Below are positions 14,045 to 15,697 of a stretch of DNA of 15,697 bases, in pieces. Each line of letters starts with the position of its first letter. Within the stretch, counting starts at the first letter, position 1. The stretch comes from Bacteroidales bacterium (GTDB lineage: Bacteria > Bacteroidota > Bacteroidia > Bacteroidales > Paludibacteraceae), in the NCBI GenBank assembly GCA_900769555.1, contig CAAGHA010000116.1, forward strand, positions 1 to 15,697, written 5' to 3'. The position numbers were made by a program, and so were the translations under genes. The notes below the pieces were generated by a model. The model was not told the origin of the DNA. It did no database searches and worked only from the letters and a program-made list of their open reading frames with translations.

Positions 14045-14665
14045 TTACTTTAGTTTTACTGTTGAAACAATATCTGCACATTTAGGATAACTCTCTTCGT
14101 GATTCTTATCAGAGGTAACAATTGTCACACCGTATGTTGTTTTATTATGATACATTAAAAACACCTCTTCATAACCATCTCCTTTATCTATACCTCTATC
14201 TGCAATAAATCTCTTTGCAGGATAATCTGCTAATGTGGTATCTGTAACTTGAGAAATTTCATAAAAAAATCGTCCAACAAAAGCGTCATAAAAATTATCT
14301 TTATAATCAAGGACGAAATTTTCATATTGAGCAGGATCTAATTCATTATGGAAACGCATAAAATAAATTGTAGTCGGATAGTTTGGAATACCATCCACTA
14401 TCAATGAATCTGCATACAATCCTGCTACGATAGCACTATATTGATACTCTTTATAATTTATATCTTGTGGTAAACAATCAATATACGAGTTTGACCACTC
14501 CCCTTTTGGAAAAACGGCAGTAATACCGTAACGATCATCTAACAATTGATGATCTTCATCCACTATATCTTGTGGCTCACCTTCTAATGTACCATTATCA
14601 TCTTTGCATGAATAGATGAAAAACAATGATAAAAGTAAAAAAATAAATTTTGGATTCAATTTCAT
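14045..14665 (-). CDS. Small surface-type lipoprotein of unknown function
   Basis: A 206-residue protein with a lipoprotein signal: hydrophobic FIFLLLSLFFIYS and the lipid-bearing Cys20. The residues after the cysteine, KDD, fit the lipoprotein export signal known from Bacteroidota, which sends lipoproteins to the cell surface. Residues 25-45 are acidic linker. The body (RYGITAVFPKGEW … IYFMRFHNELDPAQYENFVLDY … EVFLMYHNKTTYGVTIVTS … IVSTVKLK) looks alpha/beta and faintly like PsbP/Mog1-type folds (YGITAVFP near the start and ADIVSTVK at the end), but I do not assign a family. The start lies only 15 bases downstream of tRNA-Leu, leaving no room for a separate promoter, so it is probably transcribed from the tRNA promoter. 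A strong terminator follows it. Confidence 0.85.
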   Translation of the reverse strand: MKLNPKFIFLLLSLFFIYSCKDDNGTLEGEPQDIVDEDHQLLDDRYGITAVFPKGEWSNSYIDCLPQDINYKEYQYSAIVAGLYADSLIVDGIPNYPTTIYFMRFHNELDPAQYENFVLDYKDNFYDAFVGRFFYEISQVTDTTLADYPAKRFIADRGIDKGDGYEEVFLMYHNKTTYGVTIVTSDKNHEESYPKCADIVSTVKLK

Positions 14666-14680
14666 AACATTCGATTTTAG

Positions 14681-14764
14681 TGCCCAAGATGAGACTCGAA
14701 CTCACACACCGAAACCGGCACTACCCCCTCAAAGTAGCGTGTCTACCAATTCCACCACCTGGGC
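14681..14764 (-). tRNA. tRNA-Leu(GAG)
   Basis: An 84-base class II tRNA. The acceptor stem GCCCAGG/CTTGGGC has one G-U pair, and the discriminator is A. The D arm contains GGTGGAATTGGTAGACAC, typical of leucine tRNAs. The anticodon stem CTACT/GGTAG encloses the loop TTGAGGG with anticodon GAG at 14728-14730, reading CUC and CUU. A long variable arm (TGCCGGTTTCGGTG) and the T loop GAGTTCGAGTCTC follow. CCA is not encoded. Its 3' end faces the low-G+C region to the left, the usual orientation for integration sites. Confidence 0.96.
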
Positions 14765-14771
14765 AATTAAG

Positions 14772-14793
14772 CCGCTATCTTTCTCAATAGCGG
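14772..14793. repeat. 7-bp inverted repeat between the tRNA promoter and tRNA-Leu
   Basis: CCGCTAT (14772-14778) and ATAGCGG (14787-14793) are exact reverse complements around an 8-base loop. It begins just after the -7 box, so the pre-tRNA leader could contain part of it. No T run follows, so it is not an intrinsic terminator. Confidence 0.7.
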
Positions 14794-14795
14794 TG

Positions 14796-14827
14796 CAAAG
14801 ATATGGCAAAAATTTTACTCCTCCAAA
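14796..14827 (-). promoter_or_regulatory. Canonical Bacteroidota promoter of tRNA-Leu (TTTG-N20-TATCTTTG)
   Basis: On the minus strand TTTG (14824-14827) is followed after exactly 20 bases by TATCTTTG (14796-14803), matching the -33/-7 consensus TTTG and TAnnTTTG of the Bacteroidota primary sigma factor. Transcription would start near 14790, about 25 bases before the mature tRNA, and probably continues into the lipoprotein gene. An inverted repeat, TGGCAAAAA (14804-14812) with TTTTTGCCA (14830-14838), encloses the -33 box and may belong to the end of the dxs transcript. Confidence 0.8.
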
Positions 14828-14844
14828 CTTTTTTGCCAAAAAAT

Positions 14845-15697
14845 TTAATTTTTCTCAATAATTGCCCTGAAAATGCCCTCCGAATCGTATCCGCAGAGCG
14901 AATATAGCTCGGCAGGAGTGCCCTGCTCGACAAAATTATCGGCAATACCAAGGCTTCTTACCCTCTTGCAAAGGTTGTTGTCGGCAAGAATCTTAGTTAT
15001 TGCCTCGCCAACACCTCCGCGCAACGCACCATCCTCGACAGTTATAATCTTGTCAAATCTTGCACCCACCTCAAGAATAAGCTCGGTATCTAATGGCTTT
15101 GCGTAGCGAAGGTCATAGACCGCCACCTTTACACCCTCCTTCTCGGCAGTCTCTGCCGCATCAAGGGCAAAGTCGCACGGCTTTCCGAGAGCCAGAATAG
15201 CAACATCCTCTCCGTCGCGCAACTTACGACCGCGTCCTATAGGGAGCTTTTCAAACAGTTGCTCGCGCCATGTCGAACCATTGCCGCAACCGCGAGGGTA
15301 GCGAATAGCAAACGGCTTGCCGCTATGCAGGGCAGTATAGAGGAGGTTACGCAACTCAGGCTCATCGCTCGGTGCTGCGACAACCATATTCGGGATACAA
15401 CTCAGATATGCAATGTCAAATGCTCCGTGGTGTGTTGCACCATCCTCGCCAACAATGCCTCCTCGGTCAAGGCAGAGCACTACCGGCAGGTTTTGCAGAG
15501 CCACATCGTGAATAATGCTGTCGTATGCGCGTTGCATAAATGTCGAGTAGATATTACAGAACGGAACTTGACCTGCAGCAGCCAGACCTGCCGAGAATGT
15601 TACGGCGTGGCCCTCGGCGATACCTACGTCGAAGCAACGGTCGGGCATCTTCTGCATCATAATATTCATCGAGCAACCCGACGGCATTGCGGGGGTG
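14845..15697 (-). CDS. dxs: 1-deoxy-D-xylulose-5-phosphate synthase, C-terminal part
   Basis: Thiamine-diphosphate enzyme that joins pyruvate and glyceraldehyde-3-phosphate in the first step of the MEP isoprenoid pathway. The frame is open to the right edge (… TPAMPSGCSM), so the roughly 350 N-terminal residues are outside the window and the internal ATG at 15687 is not the start. Visible blocks are the transketolase-type pyrimidine-binding domain with DRCFDVGIAEGHAVTF (the Glu of AEGHAVTF is the conserved cofactor-activating residue), YSTFMQRAYDSIIHDVALQNLPV, DRGGIVGEDGATHHGAFD and PFAIRYPRG, then the C-terminal transketolase domain (VAVYDLRYAKPLD, TVEDGALRGGVGEAI). Its G+C and codon use (many GCC/GGC/CTC-type codons) are clearly higher than in all genes to the left. 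It ends at TAA 14845-14847, just before the tRNA promoter. Confidence 0.97.
   Translation of the reverse strand, partial: TPAMPSGCSMNIMMQKMPDRCFDVGIAEGHAVTFSAGLAAAGQVPFCNIYSTFMQRAYDSIIHDVALQNLPVVLCLDRGGIVGEDGATHHGAFDIAYLSCIPNMVVAAPSDEPELRNLLYTALHSGKPFAIRYPRGCGNGSTWREQLFEKLPIGRGRKLRDGEDVAILALGKPCDFALDAAETAEKEGVKVAVYDLRYAKPLDTELILEVGARFDKIITVEDGALRGGVGEAITKILADNNLCKRVRSLGIADNFVEQGTPAELYSLCGYDSEGIFRAIIEKN

Noticed and set aside
14681..14764. Attachment-site repeat of the tRNA-Leu 3' end within the window
   Set aside because: I found no second copy of the tRNA end to the left within these bases, and no integrase gene, so no attachment site is annotated.
14772..14793. CCGCTAT/ATAGCGG hairpin as the dxs terminator
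   Set aside because: No T run follows on the minus strand, and it sits in the leader of the tRNA transcript just after the -7 box.

Overview
The window looks like a chromosome segment of a Bacteroidales-type Bacteroidota. The supporting signs are TAnnTTTG-type promoter boxes, absence of clear Shine-Dalgarno sequences, a type IX secretion (T9SS) sorting domain, a surface-type lipoprotein signal (C-K-D-D), and the families present (SpvB-RHS giant protein, GH53 galactanase, clade-3-like catalase, dxs). I cannot name the species. The right end (dxs, about 14,850 onward) is clearly richer in G+C than everything to its left. The switch falls at a tRNA-Leu gene, so the left part may be an accessory region.

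Positions 1-9838, all on the minus strand, form one polymorphic-toxin locus read right to left. It starts with a small secreted protein with a lamin-tail-like domain and a T9SS C-terminal sorting domain (9029-9838). Eight bases later comes a 1946-residue secreted SpvB / FG-GAP / YD-repeat RHS protein (3180-9020). Its core ends in the usual DPSG motif, followed by a variable 238-residue tip. Downstream is a strict alternation of membrane-protein genes (candidate immunity genes) and leaderless fragments resembling RHS tips: imm1 (2752-3168), tip2 (2241-2717), imm2 (1689-2236, frameshifted), tip3 (1103-1675), imm3 (632-1081), tip4 (354-623), imm4 (1-348, runs off the window). Tip2-imm2 and tip4-imm4 are diverged copies of one cassette, with a foreign tip3-imm3 cassette between them. 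Tip3 begins with a 78-bp near-copy of a stretch inside the tip of the main RHS gene. This is the arrangement expected if the toxin end can be exchanged by recombination and old immunities are kept. The tips are glycine-zipper or beta-rich and the partners are multi-pass membrane proteins, so I infer membrane-acting toxins.

Positions 9839-10243 are a divergent, AT-rich intergenic region. It carries a TATCTTTG box and two inverted repeats in the leader of the toxin operon. To its right on the plus strand is a secreted GH53 endo-beta-1,4-galactanase with an N-terminal binding-like module and a T9SS-like tail (10283-12247). Then, on the minus strand, come a monofunctional heme catalase (12456-13919), a good intrinsic terminator (13967-14003), a small lipoprotein (14045-14665), tRNA-Leu(GAG) (14681-14764) with a canonical promoter (14796-14827), and the C-terminal part of 1-deoxy-D-xylulose-5-phosphate synthase (14845 to the window end).

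The most interesting system is the tip/immunity reservoir behind the RHS gene, together with the T9SS-tagged lamin-tail partner in front of it.
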